Below are positions 15,489 to 24,970 of a DNA stretch of 64,000 nt, in pieces; the first letter of the stretch is position 1; every line of letters starts with the position of its first letter. A model generated the notes under the pieces. The model did not search any database. It saw only the letters and a program-made list of their open reading frames with translations, and had not been told where the DNA came from. Origin of the DNA: Peptostreptococcus porci (GTDB taxonomy: Bacteria > Bacillota > Clostridia > Peptostreptococcales > Peptostreptococcaceae). The stretch is from NCBI RefSeq assembly GCF_009695815.1, contig NZ_VUNE01000001.1:863118-927117 (forward strand), given 5' to 3'. Both the position numbers and the translations under genes were made by a program.

Positions 15489-16964
15489 TTACTCCATTGA
15501 TTTTTTTTCGAAACGTGCCTCATTGACTATAAAAATACTACTTCCTGTGGAAATAAGAAAAATAAATTTTATAAACTCATTTGAATTAATAAATGTGTTA
15601 TCTTTCTTCCCAAGAACTATATATTCAACCGATTCATCAAGAGTCTCTTTAATATGCCCTCCCTTATCAATAATATTTTTTTTGATAATATCTACATTTG
15701 ATTCATTTATTCCATCAAGATATAGATAAAAATTATTTGTATTATCATATATCATACTTGAAAGGCTTTCATCAAATACAAGATTAGGATTATATCCCAA
15801 ATCGTATGAATTTATCATTTCTTCAAAGGACATCACCTTTATCCTATTATGCTTCAAAATAGATGAATAAATAAGGTAAAATTCATCGTATTTTTGTGAA
15901 TTTGAGTCGTATATTTTGCCAGCTTCGATATTGGCTTCGATTTCACTATTCAATTCAGATTCAATATTTTTTTCTTTATGCTCGAATGACGAACTATTAC
16001 ATTCAAATACATTTCGGTATACTTGAGTAAAGAAATCTATAGAATCCATATCTACGTTGAAATTTGAGATAAAAAAGCCAGTGTTATCATCAATAGTATT
16101 GCTTATATTGCCACCACAATACTCGACGATATCTTCAATTTTTTTTCTATCTCTATCGTTTATGAAATTTGACACAAAGATATTTTCTTCATATAAAATA
16201 TCTTCAAGGTTTCCAACTGATTCGAGGAAATTTTTCACTCTACTCCAATTCATACCATTAAATTTTTTAATTCTTTTTCGATTCATATTATTCTTCTGCG
16301 ATGCAATCATTGAATTTATTTTATTATCAAAGCCTTCTCTAAATATAGCCACTGAGTCATCGTTTATAATTTTTTTCAGCTTTTCATAACAAAGATACGT
16401 TCTATAGGCATCAGACCTCGCTCTATGAACAATTTTATTGTCAATACCAAACTTATTACATAGATTTACAAGTGAATACTCTGCATTGTCAATAATTAAT
16501 GCCAATTCAAATGTGTCGACAAATGAACATACAAAATCAATACCGAGAACTCTATTATATGCCTTGTTGAGCAAATTTATATCGTTTGCCATTCCATGTC
16601 CTACGATAACATTGTCTTGAATAAAGCTGTGGAATTTTTTTATCACAATCGACTCCTGAATCGCATTATCAATCATTTTATTGTCAATTCCTGTAAGTTT
16701 TTCAATAAATGAATCAATATAGAAAATCTTCTTGCCATTTTTTATAGAAAAAGAGCTAACCTTACTTGTATCGTCAATATATCTAAAATCAGGTGGTTTG
16801 ATCAAGTGATTAAACTCGTCGATTATTTCGTTGTTAACAATTTTTATCGCAGACAATTCAATTATGTAGTTAAATTTTGAATTTCCTGTTGCCTCCAAAT
16901 CAATTACCACATACTTATTTGGCAAATATGTAGAAAATTTGCTTGGCCCAATTATAAATGACAT
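15489..16964 (-). CDS. DEDDh 3'-5' exonuclease with C-terminal BRCT-like regions
   Basis: A 491-residue protein. Residues about 17-200 form a DnaQ/PolC-type exonuclease: VIDLEATG (D22, E24), GHGMANDINLL, and HRARSDAYRT giving the DEDDh histidine and last aspartate. The second half has two BRCT-like stretches: one around NIFVSNF...IEDIVEYCGG and one at FYLYLDGI...KKNIIDKGG...YIVLG. Exonuclease plus BRCT recalls DNA-repair or wall-less PolIII-epsilon-like proteins, but this pairing with a long, K- and N-rich linker is not one I can name. ATG 16964 follows AAGGAGG. A single gene; DNA or RNA trimming is the expected activity. Confidence 0.75.
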   Translation of the reverse strand: MSFIIGPSKFSTYLPNKYVVIDLEATGNSKFNYIIELSAIKIVNNEIIDEFNHLIKPPDFRYIDDTSKVSSFSIKNGKKIFYIDSFIEKLTGIDNKMIDNAIQESIVIKKFHSFIQDNVIVGHGMANDINLLNKAYNRVLGIDFVCSFVDTFELALIIDNAEYSLVNLCNKFGIDNKIVHRARSDAYRTYLCYEKLKKIINDDSVAIFREGFDNKINSMIASQKNNMNRKRIKKFNGMNWSRVKNFLESVGNLEDILYEENIFVSNFINDRDRKKIEDIVEYCGGNISNTIDDNTGFFISNFNVDMDSIDFFTQVYRNVFECNSSSFEHKEKNIESELNSEIEANIEAGKIYDSNSQKYDEFYLIYSSILKHNRIKVMSFEEMINSYDLGYNPNLVFDESLSSMIYDNTNNFYLYLDGINESNVDIIKKNIIDKGGHIKETLDESVEYIVLGKKDNTFINSNEFIKFIFLISTGSSIFIVNEARFEKKSME

Positions 16965-17061
16965 ATTTAAAAATATCCTCCTTAAACTTAAGATACTACT
17001 AATATTATAACACTTTCTTCTGTAAATAATCAAAATATGCAATGAATTAGATTTAATATTT

Positions 17062-17090
17062 TTGTTAATTTTTTTAGATTATGGTATTAT
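17062..17090 (+). promoter_or_regulatory. Promoter of the yihY-like gene
   Basis: TTGTTA (17062-17067) and TATTAT (17085-17090) with a 17-base spacer, about 50 bases before the start codon. Confidence 0.5.
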
Positions 17091-17141
17091 ATATAATATG
17101 GTCGCAGAAAATCTGCATATTATTTTTATGGGAGAATTATT

Positions 17142-18020
17142 ATGTTGGATAAGATGAAAAAATTGGTGTCATCAATTAAAATATTTATAAACTTTTTCAA
17201 TGTGCCAGATATGTACACAAGAAGTGCCGAAACAGCATTTTACCTAACTATTTCTGTGTTTCCATCACTCATTTTTCTAATTGCTGCCATGGCTTATATT
17301 CCAGGTATCAATCTTGTAACCTCTGGAGAATTTTTATTGCAAATCATTCCAGATGACGCATATATGATTATAAATAGCTTGATTGAATCAGCGGTAAAAA
17401 ATAGAAGCTTTGCCTTGGTAATACTCTCTTTTATTTTAGCAACATGGACATTTTCAAAGGCAGTTAAATCTGTAGTTAAAGGTCAAAATATAGCCTATGG
17501 ATTTGCAGAGTTAAGAGGTTTCGTAAAGCTAAATACTCTGTGCATATTGTTCGCTATCGGTTTCTTCCTATTGACTTTATTGAGTATTTTCCTGCTGGTA
17601 TACGGTAAAAAAATAGGATTTTTGATTGAAAAGATTATAAGTGACTATTTTTTATTAGAGCTTATATTCAATGTGATTAGATTTTTTATTCCTGTGATGT
17701 ATATGATTTATATTTTTACAAGCCTGTTTACACTTGGACCTAGTGTCAGAATGAAGGCCAAACAAGGTTTACCTGGAGCTTGTATTACTACCATGCTTTG
17801 GATAGTATTTTCCATTTTGTATTCGTTCTATGCAAATAATTTTAGTGGAATAAATCAAATTTACGGAAGTATTTCGACGATGATAGTCTTGATGACTTGG
17901 ATTTATTTATGTAGTATGGCAATAACCATCGGCTATAAAATAAATTCCATTATCTTTCTAATTCAAAAGAAGAATTCACTTCAAGAAGCTTTTAAAAACA
18001 GCTCGCATACTCCTTTTTAA
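17142..18020 (+). CDS. YihY/BrkB family membrane protein
   Basis: A 292-residue integral membrane protein with six predicted segments. It shows the family blocks SAETAFYLTISVFPSLIFL, TWTFSKAVKSVVKGQNIAYG and YGSISTMIVLMTWIYL. YihY was once called ribonuclease BN, which is wrong for this family; the present name, UPF0761, reflects an unknown transport or envelope role. GGGAG precedes the ATG. The coding end takes part in the terminator hairpin. Confidence 0.88.
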   Translation: MLDKMKKLVSSIKIFINFFNVPDMYTRSAETAFYLTISVFPSLIFLIAAMAYIPGINLVTSGEFLLQIIPDDAYMIINSLIESAVKNRSFALVILSFILATWTFSKAVKSVVKGQNIAYGFAELRGFVKLNTLCILFAIGFFLLTLLSIFLLVYGKKIGFLIEKIISDYFLLELIFNVIRFFIPVMYMIYIFTSLFTLGPSVRMKAKQGLPGACITTMLWIVFSILYSFYANNFSGINQIYGSISTMIVLMTWIYLCSMAITIGYKINSIIFLIQKKNSLQEAFKNSSHTPF

Positions 18021-18047
18021 TGAGTAGTATACGAGCTGCTTTTTTTA
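17999..18047 (+). terminator. Terminator overlapping the end of the yihY-like gene
   Basis: CAGCTCG (from 17999) pairs with CGAGCTG, with inner ATACTC/GAGTAGTAT pairing, and a T7 run follows. The 5' arm contains the last codons of the gene. Confidence 0.85.
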
Positions 18048-18061
18048 TTTAATGATATTAA

Positions 18062-19759
18062 CTAATTTACTGCGTTGATTTCTCTCAAGAAATACTCTTC
18101 TATTTCTGATACTTTCTCGATTGCCATATTATCAACAGAATCTTTTGTTCCTATATATACTTTTATTTTTGGTTCGGTACCTGATGGTCTCAATGCAACC
18201 CATGAGCCGTCCTCTAAAACATATTTTAACACATTTGATTTTGTAAAGCCTTCAACACCCTTTTCAAAATCCAATAATTCAACAACTTTTTTGTTGGATA
18301 TTTCCTTCAAGTTTGAATTTCTCAGATGTGTCATTATTCTAGCTATCTTTTCTCCACCTTCTTTTCCTTCTAGCATTATAGAAATAGTTTTTTCTCTGTA
18401 ATAGCCGTATTTTTCATAAAGGGATAATAGAGCTTCATACAAAGTCTGTCCTTTACTTCTATAATAAAGTGCCATTTCTGAGATTAATAACGTTGCAACA
18501 ACACCATCTTTATCTCTACACTGCGTACCAACAAGATATCCATAGCTTTCTTCATAACCCATGATAAATGATTTTGAATTATCTTTTTCGTACTGAGTGA
18601 TTTTTTCACCCATAAATTTGAACCCTGTCAAAATACTTACAACATCGACATCAAATGATTTTGCTATATCCGCCCCAAATTCAGATGTAACAACTGTTTT
18701 TATCATGCAAGCATTTTCTGGCAATCTATTTTTTTCTTTAAGACCAGAAATAATATATTCTGTCAGCAGACCACCAATTTGATTTCCTGTAAGCAATTCT
18801 ATTTCCCCAGCAGAATTTTTCACTGCCACACCTACTCTATCACAATCAGGATCAGTTGCTATTAAAATATCAGCGTCTTTTTCCTTCAATAATTCAATTC
18901 CTCTGGCTAGTGCGACACTTTCTTCAGGGTTTGGAGTTTTTATACCGGCAAAATTTGGATCAGGCATCTCTTCCTCTGGAACTACAAAAGCATTTTCAAA
19001 TCCACAATCTTTGAGAACTCTTAGTACAGGAACTCTACCAGTACCACAAAGAGGTGTGTAGATCACTTTAAAATCACTCGAAAATTGATTGATTACATCA
19101 TCTCTTATTATGTTTGCTTTAACTGCTTCTAAAAATTTATCATCTATATCTGAACCCAATAGTACCATAAGGTCTGAACAGTTTTTCTCTTCGTATTTTG
19201 GAATTTCAGAAAAATCGTTGATATTGTCGATTTCATTCAGAATTGCCTTTGCTACATCTGGCATAACCTGAGCACCATTTTCACCGTATACCTTATAACC
19301 GTTATATTTTGGTGGATTATGGCTAGCTGTAATAACGATTCCACCTACACAGTTTAAATTTCTTACAGAAAATGACAACATCGGAGTCGTTCTCAAATCA
19401 TTGAAATAATAAACCTTCAATCCCGTAGCTGCAATTGTTTGAGCTGCTACCATGCAAAATTCTCTTGACATATTTCTATTGTCGTGAGCAATTACTATAC
19501 CCCTACTCTTCGCATCGGAATAGTGCTTTGAAAAATATTTTGCCAATCCATATGATGCCTTTCTAACAACGTATTCATTCATTCTATTGGTACCAGCTTC
19601 AACTATTCCTCTTAATCCAGCTGTACCAAATTCTAATTCTCTATAAAATCTGTCCTCTATTTCCTTGTCATTATCTTTGATAGATAATAGCTCCTGTTTT
19701 GTTTTTTCGTCAAAATATGGAGAATTTAACCACTCGTTATATTTTTCCATGTAACCCAT
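18062..19759 (-). CDS. pgcA: Phosphoglucomutase / phosphomannomutase
   Basis: A 565-residue alpha-D-phosphohexomutase that interconverts glucose-6-phosphate and glucose-1-phosphate. The active serine loop is TASHNPPKYNGY, the metal loop DPDCDRVG, the sugar-binding loop GYEESYGY and the phosphate-binding loop RPSGTEPKIKVY. The length matches the PgcA type of Firmicutes (about 575). GGTGGTGA precedes the ATG. It would feed glucose-1-phosphate to the GlgC/GlgD pair at 42-45 kb and to wall sugar synthesis. Confidence 0.92.
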   Translation of the reverse strand: MGYMEKYNEWLNSPYFDEKTKQELLSIKDNDKEIEDRFYRELEFGTAGLRGIVEAGTNRMNEYVVRKASYGLAKYFSKHYSDAKSRGIVIAHDNRNMSREFCMVAAQTIAATGLKVYYFNDLRTTPMLSFSVRNLNCVGGIVITASHNPPKYNGYKVYGENGAQVMPDVAKAILNEIDNINDFSEIPKYEEKNCSDLMVLLGSDIDDKFLEAVKANIIRDDVINQFSSDFKVIYTPLCGTGRVPVLRVLKDCGFENAFVVPEEEMPDPNFAGIKTPNPEESVALARGIELLKEKDADILIATDPDCDRVGVAVKNSAGEIELLTGNQIGGLLTEYIISGLKEKNRLPENACMIKTVVTSEFGADIAKSFDVDVVSILTGFKFMGEKITQYEKDNSKSFIMGYEESYGYLVGTQCRDKDGVVATLLISEMALYYRSKGQTLYEALLSLYEKYGYYREKTISIMLEGKEGGEKIARIMTHLRNSNLKEISNKKVVELLDFEKGVEGFTKSNVLKYVLEDGSWVALRPSGTEPKIKVYIGTKDSVDNMAIEKVSEIEEYFLREINAVN

Positions 19760-19870
19760 AAAATCACCACCTATTAATAATTGATTAATTAAATCAATTA
19801 TAACATATCTTTTTAATTATATGTGAAAATACTCATAAAAAATAATATCTAAATATTCAATGATTTAAAT

Positions 19871-19913
19871 AAAAAGCTCTTGCTGGTAGTCTTGTTAAAC
19901 TACTTGCAAGAGC
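19871..19913 (-). terminator. Terminator overlapping the methyltransferase stop
   Basis: Minus-strand GCTCTTGC (19913-19906) and GCAAGAGC (19883-19876), with an inner AGTAGT/ACTA stem, followed by TTTTT. The stop codon (19900-19902) and the last cysteine codons lie inside the stem. Confidence 0.8.
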
Positions 19914-20571
19914 ATATTTCCACACAAGATTTGCACGTTGTCTGCATCTCTATCGTCAGTACCTCAGTCGTTTTTCCATATCTATAAACCACAAATTTAT
20001 CTTTTGGATTTGAGTATTTTCCCTCTGGATAAACCTCTAGTAAGTGATAAAAAGGTGTTTTTGTATCTAAAAAATACGTAAATTCATCAGTTGGAAAATA
20101 CAGTATTATATCGACATTTCTTTCATAATCCTTTACTGAATCAAGTATGTTTCCAACCACTTTGTAAAAAACCTTCGCAGAAAATGGATTATAAAAATAA
20201 AATACATTTTCAAAACTCGAAATCGCATATTTTTCTGCACTTGAATTAACAAAGAAAATTTTTTTAGCCTTCTCTGTATATTTTTCTCCATAACTGGCTA
20301 GATTTTCCAAGCATTTTTTATGATATTCTGTTCGAACCTCTACTCCAGTACATCCAACATCAAAAAAATAATTTACTATAAATGAAAACCTGCCTTTTCC
20401 AGAACCAAAATCCACAAAATGAGGATTCTCAAGTGGGGTGTATTTTTTAAACAATTTTATAATTGAATTATAAGGAGTTGGTTCATAGGACGTTTCAAAT
20501 GAACCATTCCCACTGTACTCAAATTTTGAGGTATCTATTCTTAATAAGTTTTCAAAGTAAGATTCATTCAT
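19900..20571 (-). CDS. SAM-dependent methyltransferase with cysteine-rich tail
   Basis: A 223-residue Rossmann-fold methyltransferase: VDFGSGKGRFSF is the SAM loop, TGVEVRTEYH the acidic end of strand 2, and FYNPFSAKVF a possible motif IV. The family resembles small methyltransferases of unknown target. The last 11 residues are unusual, with four cysteines (C213, C216, C220, C222 in CKSCVEICSCK) that look like a metal-binding knuckle. It is probably a single gene, with its own terminator. The substrate is unknown. Confidence 0.7.
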   Translation of the reverse strand: MNESYFENLLRIDTSKFEYSGNGSFETSYEPTPYNSIIKLFKKYTPLENPHFVDFGSGKGRFSFIVNYFFDVGCTGVEVRTEYHKKCLENLASYGEKYTEKAKKIFFVNSSAEKYAISSFENVFYFYNPFSAKVFYKVVGNILDSVKDYERNVDIILYFPTDEFTYFLDTKTPFYHLLEVYPEGKYSNPKDKFVVYRYGKTTEVLTIEMQTTCKSCVEICSCK

Positions 20572-20712
20572 ATAATGCCTCTTTCCTCTAATTATCGAGT
20601 GTATTTCTAATAATTTCTAATAATTTTTAGCAATTGCTAATAAATAAATATCAATAAAATATTCAAAAAACAAATATTTTAAATAAATTTAATTTTATTT
20701 ATTTGAATTATT

Positions 20713-21648
20713 TTATAGCAGCTTCTGTCTTATTAGATATATTGTAGACAGAATGACTACTAGCATAGTAAGTATTACGACCCACCAAAATCCCATTGGT
20801 GATTCTGCAAAAGGAATTCCCCCTACGTTCATGCCCCAAAGACCTGATATAATCGTTGGCACTGCCATGATAATAGTAACGATTGTCAAATATGTCATGA
20901 CATTATTCTGATTATTACTTATAATTGCACTAAATGCATCCATAATTCGACTCAAGATATCTCCATAAATCTTTGACATCTGTAGGGCTTGTTTGTTTTC
21001 AATAATTACATCTTCTAACAAGTCCTGATCTTCCAGATATTGCTTTACGATATTTTGTTTCAAAAGTCTATCTAGCGTCGCTTCATTTGCAGTAAGTGAG
21101 GTTGAAAAATATACCAGAGATTTTTCAAGCTGCAATAACTGAAGCAATTCTTTGTTTTTCATGGATTTATAGATTTCCTGCTCTATGTCATTGGTAGTCT
21201 TGTTGATTCTTCGCAAATACAACAAGTAATAATTTGCATTTCTGTATAATACCTGAAGGATAAATCTAGTTCTCATAAAGGTGTAGAAATCCTTGACATG
21301 TCCAACTATAAAGTCATTCATTATTCTCGTTTGTTTTGAGCATATCGTTATTATGCTATCCTTTGCAAGTATAATGCCAAGTGGGATAGTTATATAGTTT
21401 GAAGTTCTGGAGTCAGACATATCGAAAGGTATATCAATCAATATTAATGTGTAGTCCTCATCATATTCAATACGAGAGCTTTCCTCATCGTCTAATGCAG
21501 CAGTAATTACATCCCTGTCCAATTCTAAAAGCTCACATATTTCATCTATTTCATTAGAAGTGGGTTCGGTAAGATTTATCCAACAACTCCGTTCGTATTC
21601 ATTTAACTTTTCAAGCTTTAAGTTTATTGATTTGTAGTATCTTATCAT
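20713..21648 (-). CDS. corA: CorA family divalent-cation transporter
   Basis: A 311-residue CorA-type magnesium/cobalt channel. The long cytoplasmic N-terminal part ends in helices that reach the two C-terminal membrane segments. The signature GMN lies at 272-274 (GMNVGGIPF), after YLTIVTIIMAVPTIISGLWG. A short basic tail follows the last membrane segment. The gene starts 21 bases after the Sel1-repeat gene, so the two are likely co-transcribed. Confidence 0.92.
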   Translation of the reverse strand: MIRYYKSINLKLEKLNEYERSCWINLTEPTSNEIDEICELLELDRDVITAALDDEESSRIEYDEDYTLILIDIPFDMSDSRTSNYITIPLGIILAKDSIITICSKQTRIMNDFIVGHVKDFYTFMRTRFILQVLYRNANYYLLYLRRINKTTNDIEQEIYKSMKNKELLQLLQLEKSLVYFSTSLTANEATLDRLLKQNIVKQYLEDQDLLEDVIIENKQALQMSKIYGDILSRIMDAFSAIISNNQNNVMTYLTIVTIIMAVPTIISGLWGMNVGGIPFAESPMGFWWVVILTMLVVILSTIYLIRQKLL

Positions 21649-21669
21649 CTTACCCCTCCTTCCAATTAT

Positions 21670-23520
21670 CTATACGTCAATATTCTCTACCTCACCTTGA
21701 TCAACAGCCATTCTGGTTTCTCTACCTAGAAAATAAACAGTGACATCTTCTTCTACATCTAATATATACAAAGGCTCAACATCTTCCTTTATTACCTCAT
21801 ATTTCAATGGTTCTATATCAAAATCTGAAATAAGTAAATGATCGCTGATAAAGTCTAGATTTCTTATCTCATATACGAGCTGCTGTGTGTTTTCATAGTT
21901 TATATTAGCCAAGGATTTGAACATTTCAAAGGACTTTCTGAAATAAAAGGCTGCCAAGAAATATTCACATCTTTTATTGCCTTTGTCAGCTCCCATTTTT
22001 AAATATTTTTCTGCATTGTCATATTCGTAGTTTCTCAACAATAGCTGGGCAAGATTGTACATTGATTCCGTACAATTTAGCTTTATTGCTTTTTCATAAT
22101 ACTCAATTGCTTTTTTTGTATCGTTGAAAAAATTATCGTACATAACTCCTATAGTATTTAAGGCGTATATATTTTCCAGCTCGGCAGGATCTGTTAGGTA
22201 TTTTAATGCCTCCTCATATGCTCCAATTGTAAACAGTAGTTTTCCAACGTGCATTTTCGCAATATCGTGACCGTACTCAGATGCTATTTTGTAATACCTT
22301 AATGCTCCCTTTTCATTTCCAAGCTTTTCGTAAATTGTACCAAGTTTAAAGCAGGATTCAATATCGCCATTATCCGCAGCTTTCTTGTACCAGGTAGTCA
22401 TGTTTTCAATATCATTCTTTTTCTCGTACATATTTGCCAGCTTTATCTGACTGGTGATGTTACTCGGCATCATTTTATAATAGTGAATTGCCAAATCATA
22501 GTCCTTTAGAACTCTACACAAATCCCCCATATTTTCTGAAGAATTGTAACAACCGTCGTCAATGGCTTGCTTAAAATAAATCCCAGCTTCTTTCAAGTTG
22601 TTGTCTTCAAAATATATTCCTGCTAGATTATTTTTTGCTTCCTTTATGCCATCATCTGCTGCCTGCTTATAGTAAACTCTGGCATTGTCTGTGTCGTTAT
22701 TTCTATTGTACAAATTCGCCAATCTATATTTTGAAAGTGTGTGATTCTGAGCAATTGCCAGCTCATAATAATGAATCGCATCAGACTCCTTTTTCATCTT
22801 GTCAAGCAAATAAGCCAATCTGTACTGTGCTATTGGGTTTCCAGCATCAGCGGCTACCGTATATGTTTTTTCTGCTTCTAAATAGTTTTCAGACAACTCA
22901 TACAGCAGTCCCAAATTTATACAAGCATTGATATTTTTCTTTTTTATCAATTTTTTAAACAGTTCAATAGACCTATTAAAGTTACCTTCTTCCATTTCGA
23001 TAACAGCCATATTGTAGGTTGCATCCTCATCATTGAGTGCAACACCTTTTTCGTACATTATCTTGGATTGTTCTTCGTTTCCAAGCTCGCTATACAATAG
23101 ACCGAGGTTGAAGAACGATTTGGCAAAGCCTTCATCTGCTGCCGAAGCCAACATTTGTTCAGCCATATCATAATCTTCCAATATATAATAAATTACACCC
23201 ATATTGTTTTTTGCTGATAATATTCCCTTTTCAGCAGCTTTTTCGTACCAATATAAAGACGTATCATATATTTCATTGTTATAGTACATATTTCCTAAAT
23301 TAAAAGCTGCATAGTCGATTCCACTATTAAACGCAGACTTATACCAGTTCTCTGCATTTTCAAGCTCGCCTTCGCTATCATATAATTGTCCAAGTATTAG
23401 TTGGGCCCTATCATATCCAGCTTCCGCAGCATCTATGAATTTTTCAACAGCCAGTTCAGACTTACCAATTTTTTCATAAAAATTTCCCTTTAGATAATCC
23501 ATTTTGGGATTCTGCGGCAT
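21670..23520 (-). CDS. Sel1/TPR repeat protein
   Basis: A 616-residue protein made almost wholly of Sel1-like/TPR helical repeats of about 34-36 residues, at least thirteen, many with the pattern A..Y...A..G...A...LG.LY. There is no signal peptide or membrane segment. The last 90 residues leave the repeat pattern and turn acidic (DVEEDVTVYFLG, GEVENIDV). ATG 23520 follows a near-perfect AGGAGGTGA by six bases; the longer frame spans that site. Such proteins act as scaffolds. Co-transcription with corA is the only clue to its partner. Confidence 0.8.
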   Translation of the reverse strand: MPQNPKMDYLKGNFYEKIGKSELAVEKFIDAAEAGYDRAQLILGQLYDSEGELENAENWYKSAFNSGIDYAAFNLGNMYYNNEIYDTSLYWYEKAAEKGILSAKNNMGVIYYILEDYDMAEQMLASAADEGFAKSFFNLGLLYSELGNEEQSKIMYEKGVALNDEDATYNMAVIEMEEGNFNRSIELFKKLIKKKNINACINLGLLYELSENYLEAEKTYTVAADAGNPIAQYRLAYLLDKMKKESDAIHYYELAIAQNHTLSKYRLANLYNRNNDTDNARVYYKQAADDGIKEAKNNLAGIYFEDNNLKEAGIYFKQAIDDGCYNSSENMGDLCRVLKDYDLAIHYYKMMPSNITSQIKLANMYEKKNDIENMTTWYKKAADNGDIESCFKLGTIYEKLGNEKGALRYYKIASEYGHDIAKMHVGKLLFTIGAYEEALKYLTDPAELENIYALNTIGVMYDNFFNDTKKAIEYYEKAIKLNCTESMYNLAQLLLRNYEYDNAEKYLKMGADKGNKRCEYFLAAFYFRKSFEMFKSLANINYENTQQLVYEIRNLDFISDHLLISDFDIEPLKYEVIKEDVEPLYILDVEEDVTVYFLGRETRMAVDQGEVENIDV

Positions 23521-23607
23521 ATGAGTCACCTCCTGTTTTAATCTTTGCATAGCATTCCTTATATCATTATATATTATTTAAAAACTTATGTAAAGTGCGT
23601 AATAATT

Positions 23608-23636
23608 TTGATATTTCCTTTTTTTTGTTATAAAAT
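23608..23636 (+). promoter_or_regulatory. Possible promoter of the chromate-transporter pair
   Basis: TTGATA (23608-23613) and TAAAAT (23631-23636) with a 17-base spacer, followed by a short leader and GAGGTG before the ATG at 23677. Confidence 0.45.
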
Positions 23637-23676
23637 GTATATATAAATACACAAATTTAAAAAGAGGTGATATTCT

Positions 23677-24243
23677 ATGAAAAATGAAGATGTTAGATTG
23701 CGAGAACTGTTTTTCATTTTTTTCAAGATAAATATGTTCACTTTCGGTGGTGGATATACAATTGTACCTGTCATTATCGATGAATTTTCAAAGAAAAAGG
23801 ATTTGATTGCTGAAGAAGAAATGATTGATATAGTTGCAATAGCGCAATCTGGACCAGGTCCAATGGCAATAAATACGTCGATTTTGGCTGGATATAGAAT
23901 GAGAGGAATGTGTGGGGCATTTACTTGCTTATTTGCATCAGTATTGCCTTGTCTGATTGTAATTTCATTATTGTACTATGTTTACTCAAGTGTTATTCAC
24001 ATAAAGCTGATTCAAACCATTATGGAGTGTATGGCAGGTGCGATGAGTGCAATTTTGGGATTTACTGTTTTCAATATGTCGAAAAAAGCCTTGTCAAAGC
24101 ATAGAAAGTTCGGTGCAAGCCTTCTAATTGTATCTATTTTGCTGGCCTTTTTTACAAAGATATCAACTGTTCTGATAATATTGTTTGCCGGTTTGATTGG
24201 ATTAATAGTATTTTCAATTGTTGAGGAGGATAAAATATGCTAG
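23677..24243 (+). CDS. chrA: Chromate transporter family protein, first half
   Basis: A 188-residue short-chain CHR protein with the FTFGGGYTIVPVI signature near the N-terminus and SGPGPMAINTSILAG. About five membrane segments. Short CHR proteins work as pairs of unlike subunits that together equal one long ChrA. The partner starts inside its last codons (seven-base overlap). In anaerobes the true substrate may be an ordinary anion such as sulfate rather than chromate. Confidence 0.85.
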   Translation: MKNEDVRLRELFFIFFKINMFTFGGGYTIVPVIIDEFSKKKDLIAEEEMIDIVAIAQSGPGPMAINTSILAGYRMRGMCGAFTCLFASVLPCLIVISLLYYVYSSVIHIKLIQTIMECMAGAMSAILGFTVFNMSKKALSKHRKFGASLLIVSILLAFFTKISTVLIILFAGLIGLIVFSIVEEDKIC

Positions 24244-24833
24244 ATTTACTGATGAAATTATACATTAACTTTTTGGCAATTGGCTCCTTCGCATTTGGTG
24301 GTGGATATGCTGTAATTCCTCTTATAAAAAAATATATTGTAGATAATACACATTGGTTGACAATCAAGGAACTAAACGATTTAATCTCACTTTCTCAGAT
24401 TACGCCGGGTCCTATTGCGATTAATTCAGCAACATTTATTGGTGTTAAGGTCGCTGGTATTCCAGGTGGAATTATTGCCACAATTGCAGAGGTTACTACT
24501 AGCTGTATTTTAATGCTGATTCTCGGAAAACTCATATTTAGTGGAAGAAAAATAAAGGCAATAGACTATATATTAAATGGACTTAAGCCAGCGATTTGTG
24601 GTCTTATTTTTGTTACAACACTAGATTTATTCACTTCGTCTATATTTAAAAATTCAAAGTTTGATGATATAAACAATTTGACCAGCATTATCGCCTTATC
24701 AAATTTGAAAATTGTTGGAGTGATTGGATTTTGTGTGGGAATATTTCTCCTTAGAAAAAAAGATTTTGGCGTTATAAAAATTATTGCAGTAACGGCTGTA
24801 ATAGGACTTTTAGCAGGATTAATACTAAGATAA
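24237..24833 (+). CDS. Chromate transporter family protein, second half
   Basis: A 198-residue partner of the preceding gene, with the matching FAFGGGYAVIPLI and ITPGPIAINSATFIG blocks and about five membrane segments. GAGGAGG lies six bases before the ATG, inside the end of the first gene, so the two are coupled. The two halves are homologous to each other, as expected for an ancient duplication in this family. Confidence 0.87.
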   Translation: MLDLLMKLYINFLAIGSFAFGGGYAVIPLIKKYIVDNTHWLTIKELNDLISLSQITPGPIAINSATFIGVKVAGIPGGIIATIAEVTTSCILMLILGKLIFSGRKIKAIDYILNGLKPAICGLIFVTTLDLFTSSIFKNSKFDDINNLTSIIALSNLKIVGVIGFCVGIFLLRKKDFGVIKIIAVTAVIGLLAGLILR

Positions 24834-24846
24834 TGGAAATAGAATA

Positions 24847-24899
24847 AGAAGAGGCTCAACCACTCATTTTTCAAAATGAATGACACAAGCCCCTTCTTT
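24847..24899 (+). terminator. Terminator of the chromate-transporter pair
   Basis: A long hairpin: AAGAAGAGGC pairs with GCCCCTTCTT, and the inner CATTTT/AAAATG stem carries the loop. A short T run follows. Confidence 0.7.
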
Positions 24900-24970
24900 A
24901 TATCCAATATCTTAGTATTTTTTTATATCCAATGCTTTATAGGATATAGCATTCATCAACTGTCTTATAG

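Noticed and set aside
23677..24833. Frameshifted single chrA gene
   Set aside because: Each half has its own GGGY signature and the second has its own ribosome site; split pairs are normal in this family.
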